Part shown: positions 1-8,215 of the stretch, one piece after another
Layout: each line of letters opens with the position of its first letter
How positions within the stretch are numbered: position 1 is the stretch's first letter
Source of the DNA: Sediminibacillus dalangtanensis
GTDB lineage: Bacteria > Bacillota > Bacilli > Bacillales > Amphibacillaceae
Assembly (NCBI RefSeq): GCF_017792025.1
Contig: NZ_CP046956.1
Coordinates: forward strand, 2,542,001 to 2,606,000
Reading direction: 5' to 3'
DNA: 64,000 bases
Notes under the pieces: generated by a model
Told to the model about the DNA's origin: nothing
Seen by the model: only the letters and a program-made list of their open reading frames with translations
The model's database searches: none
Program-made: the position numbers and the translations under genes

Positions 1-1372
1 GTTGATAGCTTACCCCATCGACACTCGATTTTCTTAGAACAGCAGCTTCAATACCAAGCAGTGGATTGATACTCTCTATCGGTGCATCTGAACCCGCTGC
101 ACAAGGAATATCACGCTCTAGGAAAGTTTTCCAGGCATATGCATGCGTCAACCGCTGTTTTCCTATCCGATCAATAATCCACGGAAAGTCCGAAGCCACA
201 AACGTCGGTTGAATATCAAGCACCACATCAAGCTCTGTCAATAAGTCCAGCAAACGATCATTTACAATTTGCGCATGAATAATCCGGTCTCGCCGGCCAT
301 TCCCTAGCGGATATTTTCTCAGTGTTTCAGCAACTGCTTCGACAGCCTTGTCCCCAATTGCATGAACAGCAACCGGCATCCCATAGCCTCTCGCTTTTTG
401 AACCAGTGCTTCAAGGTCCTCCATGCTATGAATATTGATTCCTGCATTTTCCGGATCATCGTCATATGGTTCTGAAAGCCAGGCTGTTCTACCGCCAAGT
501 GCACCATCCGAAAAAATCTTCATCGCACCCATTTCAATGAATTCAGTACCTTTATGGTAATCAAGTCCTGATGAAGCCATATCATCGATTACCTCATGAT
601 GAACAAGCAAGTGAGCACGAAACTTACGTTTGACTCCATCAATCCCATTCGTAAATGCATGGTATGTTTTCAGAAAACCGCCATAATAATTTAAATCCTC
701 TGTATGTCCACCAACCAAACCATTACGGTGTAAATCATCGACTGCTGTCTGAACAATCGCAGTTAGATGCTCCTCCGACATTTCCGGAATGACATTCTTG
801 ATATATTCTTGCGCCGTATCAAGAAAATAACCGGTTGCTTTTCCGGAAGTATTTCTTACAATGACACCGCCTTGTGGGTTTTCCGTCTTGTCGTTGATGC
901 CCGCTTGTTCCATAGCCAACGAGTTGGCCAGCAGCGCATGCCGGCAAATACGGGTCAGCATCATCGGATTTTCTGGACTGATTTCATCTAGCTCCTCTCG
1001 TTGAAGAATGACTGGATCTTTCCAGTGATTTTCATTCCAGCCCTCCCCGATCAACCATTCTCCAGGCTCGAGCTGGGACACACGACTTCGAAGGGCAGCT
1101 TTTACCTCCTCCACAGATTTCATTGCAGATAAATCCAAGTGAATTAACTTTTCGCCATGTCCGATAATATGTAAGTGGCTGTCAGTAAAGCCAGGGAACA
1201 TGGTATTGCCTTGTAAATCCTGAACCTTGTCAACCCTCCCCCGATAAGTTCTTTTTAAATCCGAAACAGATCCAGTATCCACCACTTTCCCTTCTTCCGT
1301 AAAAACAGCTTCCACCGTATCCATCTCAGATATCATTGTATAAATGGTTCCGCCTTGCCAGATAGTTCCCAT
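1..1372 (-). CDS. Amidohydrolase, YtcJ/AepA-like (3' end outside window)
   Basis: A metal-dependent amidohydrolase of the YtcJ family, probably acting on an N-acyl or amide substrate in the cytoplasm; the true substrate is unknown. The reverse strand is open from an ATG at 1372 through base 1, so at least 457 residues are present and the C-terminus lies beyond the window. Visible motifs are the N-terminal metal-binding FPGFTDSHLH stretch near residue 60, FSDGALGGRTAWLS in the middle, AVHAIGDKAV, and AAGSDAPIESINP near the window edge. This is the order expected of the amidohydrolase_3 family, usually about 530 residues. AGGGG lies 9 bases before the start. It is transcribed in the same direction as the downstream-numbered spore protein gene but separated from it by a strong terminator, so it is likely its own unit. 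Confidence 0.85.
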   Translation of the reverse strand, partial: MGTIWQGGTIYTMISEMDTVEAVFTEEGKVVDTGSVSDLKRTYRGRVDKVQDLQGNTMFPGFTDSHLHIIGHGEKLIHLDLSAMKSVEEVKAALRSRVSQLEPGEWLIGEGWNENHWKDPVILQREELDEISPENPMMLTRICRHALLANSLAMEQAGINDKTENPQGGVIVRNTSGKATGYFLDTAQEYIKNVIPEMSEEHLTAIVQTAVDDLHRNGLVGGHTEDLNYYGGFLKTYHAFTNGIDGVKRKFRAHLLVHHEVIDDMASSGLDYHKGTEFIEMGAMKIFSDGALGGRTAWLSEPYDDDPENAGINIHSMEDLEALVQKARGYGMPVAVHAIGDKAVEAVAETLRKYPLGNGRRDRIIHAQIVNDRLLDLLTELDVVLDIQPTFVASDFPWIIDRIGKQRLTHAYAWKTFLERDIPCAAGSDAPIESINPLLGIEAAVLRKSSVDGVSYQ

Positions 1373-1483
1373 ACCACGTTTCCCCTTTTCTGATGATTCC
1401 TTTGTTGTTAAATTAATATTAAAATTAGAAAATTGTCGGAGTTTGATGAATTGTAAATATTTTAACCGTTTTAAGAAAAAATG

Positions 1484-1513
1484 AAAAGGGTAGTGCTCGC
1501 ACACTACCCTTTT
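1484..1513. terminator. Terminator behind the spore protein gene
   Basis: A perfect 12-bp inverted repeat (AAAAGGGTAGTG / CACTACCCTTTT) encloses a 6-base loop, with T-rich flanks on both strands. It sits 18 bases past the stop of the spore protein gene and could work in either direction. Confidence 0.85.
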
Positions 1514-1531
1514 TGCCATCCTTATATAATT

Positions 1532-1726
1532 TTAACCGCGGAATTGTTGTTGTGCCGTCGATACCAAGCGTTTGGTGATTTCTCCACCAACGGAACCGTT
1601 AGCACGAGAAGTTGTATCAGCGCCAAGTTGGACACCGAATTCTTGAGCAATTTCAGTTTTCATTTGGTTTAAAGCTTGTTCCACTCCAGGTACAAGAAGC
1701 TGGTTGCTGTTATTGTTGTTAGCCAT
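1532..1726 (-). CDS. sspA: Small acid-soluble spore protein, alpha/beta type
   Basis: A DNA-binding protein of the dormant spore core that coats DNA, protects it from UV and heat, and is degraded at germination. The 64-residue product has the two signature blocks of the family: [31 protein letters not shown] and the short C-terminal QQQF end. The GPR protease site typically falls in the TEIAQEFGV stretch near residues 24-32, which is intact. The start is ATG with a very strong GGAGGTG site. In B. subtilis sspA sits next to thiI, as here, so the symbol is given by similarity and position; this family has several paralogues, so another ssp name is possible. Expression is expected only in the forespore under SigG; see the promoter entry. 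Confidence 0.95.
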   Translation of the reverse strand: MANNNNSNQLLVPGVEQALNQMKTEIAQEFGVQLGADTTSRANGSVGGEITKRLVSTAQQQFRG

Positions 1727-1753
1727 GTCTTCTCACCTCCTTCCCTGTATCCC

Positions 1754-1784
1754 TAGCATATACAGTAGGAAGAGAAGCCATACA
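1754..1784 (-). promoter_or_regulatory. Possible SigG promoter of the spore protein gene
   Basis: On the minus strand TGTATG (1779-1784) and TATGCTA (1754-1760) are separated by 18 bases. This resembles the forespore SigG pattern (TGAATA, 17-18, CATACTA) and sits about 30 bases before the start. Match is partial, so this is inference from motif and gene type. Confidence 0.5.
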
Positions 1785-1850
1785 GTGAGATAACTGGGAG
1801 AGATGACAGCTTTAACCAACTATTTCATGGCTAGTTTGTAGCATTAAAGA

Positions 1851-2060
1851 TAGAAACTGCGCAGGAACTGTAATGGGAAATTCCATTGCCTATTCAAAAA
1901 GCGTGTTAAGCCCCGCTTCGGTAGCATACTTCGCTTTCCACGGGCACGGCTTCAGCTAACTTGGTAAAGAAAACCGCTTTACCAAGGAAGCTCACCAGCC
2001 GCCCGCGGAAACCGCAAGGTATTTCCGTAACGCCGAACTCCCACTTAACAAGGTCGCAGT
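1851..2060. repeat. Dispersed repeat, partial copy of the 19.2-19.8 kb element
   Basis: This gap between the spore gene and thiI begins with TAGAAACTGCGCAG and continues with GCTTCGGTAGCATACT, CGGGCACGGCTTCAGCTAAC and TTGGTAAAGAAAACCGC. All of these recur in the same order from 19173. Its second half (CACCAGCCGCCCGCGGAAA, then GGTATTTCCGTA) recurs at about 19650-19695. It is therefore an internally deleted relative of the 583-bp element there. No coding potential is seen. Confidence 0.8.
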
Positions 2061-2114
2061 CAAACTATGAGCATTTTCTTTTAAACCTTGACGATTAATG
2101 CATACGACGGAACT

Positions 2115-3314
2115 TTATAACAGAGCATCGAATTCTTCTTCTTTTGCCTGGGAATCGATGGTTACTATTTCCACGTTTTCCAAAGTTTCAGCTAACAAGT
2201 CGCTAAAATCTTCCGCCTGTTCAAATTGGTTCACTTTTTCTTTTCGGGGCATTGTCTTCGGTGCATCCGGTACAAAAACGGTACAGCAATCTTCGTAAGG
2301 GCGAATCGATATATCGTAGGTATCGATTTTTTGAGAAACATCGATTATGTCCTCTTTGTCCATGGTAATTAGTGGACGTAATACGGGATAATTGGTCACT
2401 TCATTGATAGCATGCATGCTTTCCATCGTTTGACTGGCAACCTGCCCAAGACTCTCCCCGGTCGTCAACGATAAAATCCCCTCCTTAGAAGCGATTTGTT
2501 CACTTATACGCATCATCATCCGGCGCATGACCGTCATGGAATAGCCGTGCGGTATCACTTGATGCACCTTTTGCTGCAGCTTTGTAAACGGCACGACATG
2601 TATGCGTATAGAATGACCGTATTTCGTCAATTGCCGGGCTAAATCAAACACTTTTTGTTTCGCACGTTCACTTGTAAAAGGTGGAGAATGAAAGTGGACA
2701 GCCTCCACTTGGACTCCTCGCTTCATTGTTAAATAACCTGCAACCGGACTATCGATTCCTCCTGATAACAGGAGCAGCGTTTTACCGGATGAACCAACCG
2801 GCAAGCCGCCCGCTGCCAGTATCTTTTGTGAAGTGATATACGTGCCGTCTTGCCGGATTTCGACTCTTAATTCCATATCGGGCTGATGGACATCCACTGT
2901 ATATCCTTCTGTATTTTTCAACAAATAACCACCCAACACTTGGTTGAATTGCTGTGACCTCACAGGAAATTCTTTATCCGTCCGCTTTGTCGTTACTTTG
3001 AAGGTTTTAACACCCTGCGCTTCTTGAAGGGCAAACAAAGCAGCCTTTTTAATCTGTTCTTCTTCATTGTCTACCTTTATGGCCTTGCTTAAGCTGTGGA
3101 TTCCAAATATTGTTCTACAACGTTCGATGATCGGCTCCGGATCCTGTCCATTAAGTAAAATGTACATACGATCCCGTTGCCGTTTTACTTTGATAGATGG
3201 TATATCCTTTACTTTGCTTTGAACGTTTTCTTGTAATTTCTGTGTGAAAATTTTCCGGTTTTTTCCCTTTAATGCAATTTCGCCATATCGAATTAAAATA
3301 TATTCATAATGCAT
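2115..3314 (-). CDS. thiI: tRNA 4-thiouridine synthase ThiI
   Basis: Adenylates U8 of tRNA and replaces its oxygen with sulfur to give 4-thiouridine; in many bacteria it also helps sulfur transfer to ThiS for thiamine. The 399-residue protein has an N-terminal ferredoxin-like/THUMP region (about 1-165) and the PP-loop SGGIDSP at 184-190. The C-terminus ends with the AANH domain (RPYEDCCTVFVP). There is no rhodanese extension, as usual for Bacillaceae, where the partner desulfurase hands over sulfur directly. It starts 5 bases after the stop of iscS, so the two are almost certainly one transcript. About 400 residues is the normal length for this shorter form. Confidence 0.95.
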   Translation of the reverse strand: MHYEYILIRYGEIALKGKNRKIFTQKLQENVQSKVKDIPSIKVKRQRDRMYILLNGQDPEPIIERCRTIFGIHSLSKAIKVDNEEEQIKKAALFALQEAQGVKTFKVTTKRTDKEFPVRSQQFNQVLGGYLLKNTEGYTVDVHQPDMELRVEIRQDGTYITSQKILAAGGLPVGSSGKTLLLLSGGIDSPVAGYLTMKRGVQVEAVHFHSPPFTSERAKQKVFDLARQLTKYGHSIRIHVVPFTKLQQKVHQVIPHGYSMTVMRRMMMRISEQIASKEGILSLTTGESLGQVASQTMESMHAINEVTNYPVLRPLITMDKEDIIDVSQKIDTYDISIRPYEDCCTVFVPDAPKTMPRKEKVNQFEQAEDFSDLLAETLENVEIVTIDSQAKEEEFDALL

Positions 3315-3319
3315 AGTAT

Positions 3320-4459
3320 CTACCCCATTACTTCGCTAAATTGATGCAGAGTTTCATCAAGCGCTTTGCAAAAGCCCTCTATTTCCTGCTGCTGAGTATG
3401 ATAAGAAAGACTGATACGCAATGCAGAGCTGCTAATTGCTTCCGGCTTTCCGCAGGCAGCCAGTACAGAGCTGACATCTTGATTTTTTGAAGAACAAGCT
3501 GATTTAGTCGAGATATAATATCCCTTTTCGCTTAAGGCATGAATCAGCACCTCTGGTTTATAACCCGGAACAGATAGATTGATGATATGAGGTGCGTGTC
3601 CAGCCGGTGAATTGATTGAAACCTGTTTCATCTTGTCCAAGCAAGTCCACAGCCTCTCTTTCATTTCCAAAAGGTGTTTTTTTTGCTTTTTTTGTTCCTC
3701 TAATATGAGACGCACAGCCTTCACCAGGGAGACAGTCCCGGCGAGATTTTCTGTTCCTGAACGGATAGATTGCTCCTGTCCACCGCCATGCATTAATGGA
3801 AACAGATGCGTTCCTTTTTTTGAAAAGAGCAGCCCAGTTCCTTTCAGTCCATGTATTTTATGACCTGAAATGGTACATAAATCAATGCCGCTGTTCGGCA
3901 ACGATAACGGTACTTTGCCAAAGCCTTGCACATGATCCACATGAAAATGCAATTTTGGATATTGCTTGGCTATTTTTCCGATTTCTTCAATTGGTTGTAT
4001 GGTCCCCAGTTCATTATTGACATGCATAATGCTGATTAAGATTGTTTCTTCGGTAATCGCTGCCTCCACAGCGGCGGGATCGATAAGACCTTGATTGTTT
4101 ACTGGAAGATAGGTTATAGAAAAACCCAATTCTTCCAACCCTCTACAGGCTTCGAGCACGGAAGGGTGCTCGACCTGGGAAGTAATAATGTGCCTTCCTC
4201 TATTTTGATGGGCAAGTGCAATTCCCTTTATAGCTGTATTGTTCCCTTCCGTACCGCCAGATGTGAATACAATTTCTTCCTCTTTCACATGAAGCAATTC
4301 CGCTGCCTGCTGCCTGGCCCTCAACAAAAGCTTTTCTGCTTCTGCACCAGTGCGATGAATTGATGAGGGATTTCCATAATACTTTTCCGATACTTGGGTA
4401 AAACTATCGATTACTTCTTGATAAGGTTTTGTTGTAGCACTATTATCCAAATAAATCAT
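3320..4459 (-). CDS. nifZ: Cysteine desulfurase (NifZ/IscS-type) paired with ThiI
   Basis: A pyridoxal-phosphate enzyme that takes sulfur from L-cysteine, giving alanine and an enzyme persulfide. The 379-residue product is an aminotransferase class V protein. The Schiff-base lysine is K201 in SGHKIHG and the sulfur-carrying cysteine is C322 in STKSACSS. The conserved VEHPS and SGGTEGNN motifs are also present. The Ala usually following the active-site Asp (VDAVQ) is His here (VDHVQ). In B. subtilis the orthologous gene next to thiI (nifZ) supplies sulfur specifically for 4-thiouridine. The same adjacency, with thiI 5 bases downstream, supports that role rather than general Fe-S assembly. It starts with ATG behind a GGGAGGG site. 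Confidence 0.93.
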   Translation of the reverse strand: MIYLDNSATTKPYQEVIDSFTQVSEKYYGNPSSIHRTGAEAEKLLLRARQQAAELLHVKEEEIVFTSGGTEGNNTAIKGIALAHQNRGRHIITSQVEHPSVLEACRGLEELGFSITYLPVNNQGLIDPAAVEAAITEETILISIMHVNNELGTIQPIEEIGKIAKQYPKLHFHVDHVQGFGKVPLSLPNSGIDLCTISGHKIHGLKGTGLLFSKKGTHLFPLMHGGGQEQSIRSGTENLAGTVSLVKAVRLILEEQKKQKKHLLEMKERLWTCLDKMKQVSINSPAGHAPHIINLSVPGYKPEVLIHALSEKGYYISTKSACSSKNQDVSSVLAACGKPEAISSSALRISLSYHTQQQEIEGFCKALDETLHQFSEVMG

Positions 4460-4511
4460 GGAAACGTCCCTCCCCTTTCGTATTTATGCAATCATTTATA
4501 ATACCATAATT

Positions 4512-4544
4512 AATCCCCTGCTACAATCTTGTCAGCAAGGGATT
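4512..4544. terminator. Possible terminator between the ezrA unit and iscS
   Basis: An inverted repeat AATCCCCTGCT / AGCAAGGGATT, with one bulge, surrounds an 11-base loop. It lies just past the stop of the small membrane-protein gene. The following T-tract is weak, so confidence is moderate. Confidence 0.5.
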
Positions 4545-4554
4545 CATTCTTGTG

Positions 4555-4833
4555 TTATTTCGGGTCAATATGGAGATCGGAGAGTAGTTCATCGATTGAA
4601 ATGACAGGTCTTTCATGATTTGTTTCGTTTGACTTTATTTCCGTACTGCTTCGTTTTGTAAAAAGACCAATCCCATCAAGCTCTCTGTCCATCCTTTTTG
4701 CCAGCGGATGTTTGCCTGAAAGTCTGCTGTCATTTTCCTGCTGCAAATCCTCCCAGATCAATACAGCTGTAGCAGCCCATAACAGGAGGGCTGTTACAGT
4801 CAATATGCCAATGAGCCAGCTTATCTTCTTCAT
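4555..4833 (-). CDS. Small single-pass membrane protein linked to ezrA, unknown
   Basis: A 92-residue protein that I do not recognise. It has an N-terminal hydrophobic helix (about residues 5-27, starting ISWLIGILTVTALLLW). A charged, probably extracytoplasmic or cytoplasmic tail rich in K, E and S follows, ending in SIDELLSDLHIDPK. No cysteine lipobox follows the helix, so it is more likely a membrane anchor than a lipoprotein. It begins 7 bases after the ezrA stop with no strong ribosome site, suggesting translation coupled to ezrA. That makes a role with EzrA or the division site possible, but nothing in the sequence proves it. B. subtilis does not carry a gene like this at this place as far as I recall. 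Confidence 0.7.
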   Translation of the reverse strand: MKKISWLIGILTVTALLLWAATAVLIWEDLQQENDSRLSGKHPLAKRMDRELDGIGLFTKRSSTEIKSNETNHERPVISIDELLSDLHIDPK

Positions 4834-4840
4834 TTTACAA

Positions 4841-6532
4841 TCAGCTCGGTACCTTACTATAGGCTTCGAGTCTCTTTAATGCACCGGGTTCAACCTCTTC
4901 CAGGGCCTGAACAGCTTCTTCTAAAGCAGTCTCGTATTCAAAACTGCGGAATCTGTTTTCTGCTTCGGAAAGTCTTGCTGCCAATAAAGGATACTTACTC
5001 CGGTATCGATTGCCGTACTGGATGACCAGTTCGACCAGGCGCGCCTGTTCCAACAGCATTTCCGTCTGCTCTGTCATAGAGGACACCGCCTTTTCAGCTT
5101 CTGCTAGCGAGTGCTGGATTTCCCCAATATCAAGGGGCTGTTTTTCCAATTTCCCGGCCACATCCTCTACCCGATTTGCAGCTTCCTCGAAAAGCTCCCA
5201 AATGAATCCCGGGACACCTGGTATATTACTTTTCATCAATGTCCGATGTGTATCTTGAAGTACCTTGCGCATTTCAAGGATCAGTTCTTTAGCTTCCAAT
5301 TCATCTTTTCTCAAGGTCTGAATCTGACTTCTGAATGCTTCATGCCGTGCTTTAAGCTTTTCCAACTCATTGGACGCAGTCTCTACCTTTTCACGGAGTT
5401 CGATGTTGGTAGCCGTATGTTCATCAAGGCCACGGTCAATGCTATCAATATCTTCTTTCAATTGTTTGATCAGTTTATCCAAGTTCAAGTGGTTCTCCAA
5501 ATCAGTGTCCTCTAAATAGTAAGACTCCTGCAGTCTTTCGACTTCCTGCGTCGTATCCTCAAAAGACTGAATTTCCTTTTCCAAATCCCGACGGAACGAA
5601 GGCAGCTGCTGTTCTACATAGTTTTTTGCAATTGCTTCTTTCTCAAGCAACTGGTACATTTCCTTCATTCGTTCGTCGACATGTTCGAGGAAAGGCACGA
5701 TTTCCTCCAATACACCTTTATCAAGCTGTTCTATAAAATCCTGCAGCTTGGTCTTATACTGGTGGATCTCTTTTTCAAATCCTAAATGGGATATATGGTA
5801 TCCATCCTTTTTCATACCAACGATACCATTTTGCAGTTCATCTAACTGATTGGGAAGCGTTTGCCGGCATTTTTTGTAAATTCCCGGGAATTCCTTCATT
5901 TTTGTTTCTAACTCCGACAAGTGTTCGCGCAATCCATCAACAAGTTTCTGAGCTTCAAAATAGTTGCCTTCTTCTGTAAGCTGGTAATATTTTTCGATGG
6001 TTTGATTGATTTCGTCCAATTCACTTTCAAAACGAGCTTCAGAATTACCAAAATGATGGCGGTTATGGAGCAGTGACTTCCGCAGTTCTTTCACTCTCGG
6101 ATTCAACTCTTCGATTGCTTTTCGACTGTTCTCTTCCGACTCAAGCAATTGTTCCAGTTCAACATACATTTGCTCAATATCTGATTCAATTGCTTTCAGT
6201 GCATCCTCTACACGAAGCAAATTTTGCTTGGAAGCAGAAAACCGGTACTTGTCAGCGGCTTCTTCAGCGTCAAACAAGTACTCTTCCATATCTGGAAGTT
6301 CCCTCGTCAGGATTGAATCCCAGCGATCCTTCCATTTTTCAAAATTTTCCTGGGTTTCTCCGGATAGATTCAATGTTTTCACCCGCGATAACTCAGCACT
6401 TACATTTCTGTTCATAATATCCATCTTCCATCCTTCCAGACGGTCGACTTCATCATAAATTCTTTTACGCCAAATAAGTCCAAAAATGATCAAAGCGATT
6501 AAAATAAGGATACCGCCAATTATGTACGCCAT
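4841..6532 (-). CDS. ezrA: Septation ring formation regulator EzrA
   Basis: A membrane-anchored division regulator that binds FtsZ and limits Z-ring formation to midcell, and also interacts with penicillin-binding proteins. The 563-residue length matches B. subtilis EzrA (562). One N-terminal membrane helix (about 3-21, AYIIGGILILIALIIFGLIW) precedes a cytoplasmic region that is almost entirely heptad-rich coiled coil, corresponding to the spectrin-like repeats of the family. The start ATG lies 7 bases after AGGAGG. In B. subtilis braB and hisJ are neighbours; both are absent here, and ezrA is followed by a small membrane protein instead. Confidence 0.95.
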   Translation of the reverse strand: MAYIIGGILILIALIIFGLIWRKRIYDEVDRLEGWKMDIMNRNVSAELSRVKTLNLSGETQENFEKWKDRWDSILTRELPDMEEYLFDAEEAADKYRFSASKQNLLRVEDALKAIESDIEQMYVELEQLLESEENSRKAIEELNPRVKELRKSLLHNRHHFGNSEARFESELDEINQTIEKYYQLTEEGNYFEAQKLVDGLREHLSELETKMKEFPGIYKKCRQTLPNQLDELQNGIVGMKKDGYHISHLGFEKEIHQYKTKLQDFIEQLDKGVLEEIVPFLEHVDERMKEMYQLLEKEAIAKNYVEQQLPSFRRDLEKEIQSFEDTTQEVERLQESYYLEDTDLENHLNLDKLIKQLKEDIDSIDRGLDEHTATNIELREKVETASNELEKLKARHEAFRSQIQTLRKDELEAKELILEMRKVLQDTHRTLMKSNIPGVPGFIWELFEEAANRVEDVAGKLEKQPLDIGEIQHSLAEAEKAVSSMTEQTEMLLEQARLVELVIQYGNRYRSKYPLLAARLSEAENRFRSFEYETALEEAVQALEEVEPGALKRLEAYSKVPS

Positions 6533-6853
6533 AAAAAACCTCCTGACTAATCCAATAAACTGTTAACATATGAGAACGAGAGGAAAAACTTCCGTAATAG
6601 AAGAGCATTTCCTTCTCTTTTTCAAGCTTCGCATCTTTCAGTTGCTTTCGGTGACTTTAAGCATCCTACTAAAACAACGAACTTCTTTTTCCAGATGAAA
6701 ATGATTACTATTATGATACCATGTTAACTGTCATTTTTGTTTATTAATTTTCAAATTTATTCACACAACGACAAATTTTTCAAACAAACTGCCATCAGTT
6801 GTCGGATGGATGATTTTCTCGGCAGTTTGAAGATGGTTTGAAAGCAAAAAAAA
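6533..6853. other. Intergenic gap between refZ and ezrA
   Basis: Holds the region upstream of ezrA. It contains an 8-bp inverted pair AAACTGCC / GGCAGTTT (about 6785-6832) with a wide loop, just beyond the refZ terminator. No gene, no convincing promoter hexamers and no repeat copy were found. Confidence 0.4.
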
Positions 6854-6874
6854 GCAGGTGTCGAGTACACCCGC
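6854..6874 (-). terminator. refZ terminator
   Basis: On the minus strand GCGGGTGT, a 5-base loop and ACACCTGC form a hairpin with one G-U pair, followed directly by eight T. It abuts the refZ stop codon. Confidence 0.88.
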
Positions 6875-7522
6875 TTAACGAGACAGTATGCTAGGATTGC
6901 TTTTCTTATCCATTCCAGTACCTTCTGACAAGTGATCAATCCAATGACAGATCAAATGGACATATTTCTTTGCAAAGAAATCTTGAGATTGATTCCAGTT
7001 CACCAGCGTTTTCCACTCGTTTGCGGACGAATACGGGCTGTTCAATAAGCCTTTCAACTGAACATATAAAAACTGCAAATCTAATTTTGTATTACCCGAA
7101 TCACGTAAAGCTTCTTTAAACACGCTGTTGATCAGATAATTTTCCTTCGCTAAATAAGTAACCATCATCTCTCTTACGAAAATGGAATCAAGCGAAAGTT
7201 CTCGATGAATGAAACAAGTAAATTGATGCTGTTCTTGCTTATAATGTATAATAGTTGCAATCATTTGCTTTAGCCGATCGATTTTCGGCAGCGCTTCGGT
7301 GGTTGTCATTGTTTCCTCGAGAACAGTCATATATTGTTCATAATAATTGGTTACGATCGACTCCAGTAAGCCCTGCTTGCTGTTAAAATAATAGTTGATC
7401 AATGATACATTAACCGAAGCTGAATGAGCAATATCACGTACAGATGTGCCATGGTAGCCCTTTGCGTAAAATAACCTGCAAGCCGCTTCCATCACCTTTT
7501 GTTTCGTTTGGTTGTTCGTCAC
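6875..7522 (-). CDS. refZ: TetR-family regulator RefZ (YttP)
   Basis: A TetR-family DNA-binding protein. In B. subtilis RefZ binds palindromic motifs near the origin and affects FtsZ placement during sporulation. The N-terminal helix-turn-helix is clear: an AACRLFYAKGYHGTSVRDIA stretch is followed by VSLINYYFNSKQGLL, the typical TetR recognition helix. The rest is the all-helical ligand/dimer domain. I chose the GTG at 7522 (215 residues) because AGAGGAGGTGG lies 7 bases before it. A longer reading frame from 7573 has no such site. The gene lies between ezrA and ytsP as in B. subtilis, and is divergent from ytsP. Confidence 0.88.
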   Translation of the reverse strand: MTNNQTKQKVMEAACRLFYAKGYHGTSVRDIAHSASVNVSLINYYFNSKQGLLESIVTNYYEQYMTVLEETMTTTEALPKIDRLKQMIATIIHYKQEQHQFTCFIHRELSLDSIFVREMMVTYLAKENYLINSVFKEALRDSGNTKLDLQFLYVQLKGLLNSPYSSANEWKTLVNWNQSQDFFAKKYVHLICHWIDHLSEGTGMDKKSNPSILSR

Positions 7523-7686
7523 CGGTACCACCTCCTCTTGTCTTTTACGACATAACCGGGGAGAGTCCTGCAACAGTCGCTCGTCAAATACCGCACCCTT
7601 TTTGTCGAGAGGATGTATATTACCATGAACGATTGCAGGATGTCAGATTAATTGTCTAAAAATGCAAAGAAAAAGGCGGGGATACA

Positions 7687-8166
7687 ATGTTTGAAGTGAA
7701 AAATTATTCTGGATCCAAGGAGAAGGATTACAATTTGCTATTAAAGCAGCTGGAGGCTTTAATAGAAGATGAGCCAGATGTCATAGCAAACCTTTCCAAT
7801 GCTTCTGCTTTGCTCAACCAATTTTTAGCAGATGTCAATTGGGTTGGATTCTATATTTGGAGAAAAGACGAGCTAGTCTTGGGACCGTTCCAAGGATTGC
7901 CGGCTTGTGTACGAATCAAATCCGGCAAAGGAGTATGCGGAGCAGCTGTAAAGGAAGGAAAAACGCAGCTTGTTGAAGATGTTAATCAGTTCCCTGGGCA
8001 TATAGCCTGTGATGCGGCAAGCCAGTCTGAAATTGTCGTGCCGATTCATAAAGAAGGAACCATTTTTGGAGTGCTTGATATCGACAGTCCAAGCAAAGGC
8101 AGATTCGATAAAGAAGATCAACTTTATTTGGAACAATTTGCCGCGATTTTAGAAAAGTATATATAA
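7687..8166 (+). CDS. ytsP: Free methionine-(R)-sulfoxide reductase, GAF type
   Basis: A small cytosolic repair enzyme that reduces free methionine-R-sulfoxide with thioredoxin. The 159-residue protein is one GAF domain with the three cysteines of the fRMsr family: C74 in GLPACVRI, C84 in GKGVCGAA and C108 in HIACDAA. DVNQFPGHIACD and VLDIDSP are further signatures. This makes the enzymatic role much more likely than a plain GAF sensor. The gene is divergent from refZ and convergent with the GGDEF gene, sharing a long inverted repeat with it. The start ATG follows GGCGGGG. Confidence 0.92.
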   Translation: MFEVKNYSGSKEKDYNLLLKQLEALIEDEPDVIANLSNASALLNQFLADVNWVGFYIWRKDELVLGPFQGLPACVRIKSGKGVCGAAVKEGKTQLVEDVNQFPGHIACDAASQSEIVVPIHKEGTIFGVLDIDSPSKGRFDKEDQLYLEQFAAILEKYI

Positions 8167-8168
8167 TA

Positions 8169-8215
8169 AACCAAAGTAGAAGGCTGGTCATGTAGACCAG
8201 CCTTCTACTTTGGTT
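8169..8215. terminator. Bidirectional terminator, perfect 21-bp inverted repeat
   Basis: Two perfectly complementary 21-base arms (8169-8189, 8195-8215) surround a 5-base loop. It begins just after the ytsP stop and its right arm encodes the last residues of the converging GGDEF gene. T-tracts are poor, but stem strength and position suit shared termination. Confidence 0.75.

Noticed and set aside
3320..4459. VDHVQ instead of VDAVQ in the cysteine desulfurase as a sign of altered function
   Set aside because: Lys201, Cys322 and all other motifs are intact; one substitution beside the active site is not enough to propose a new activity.
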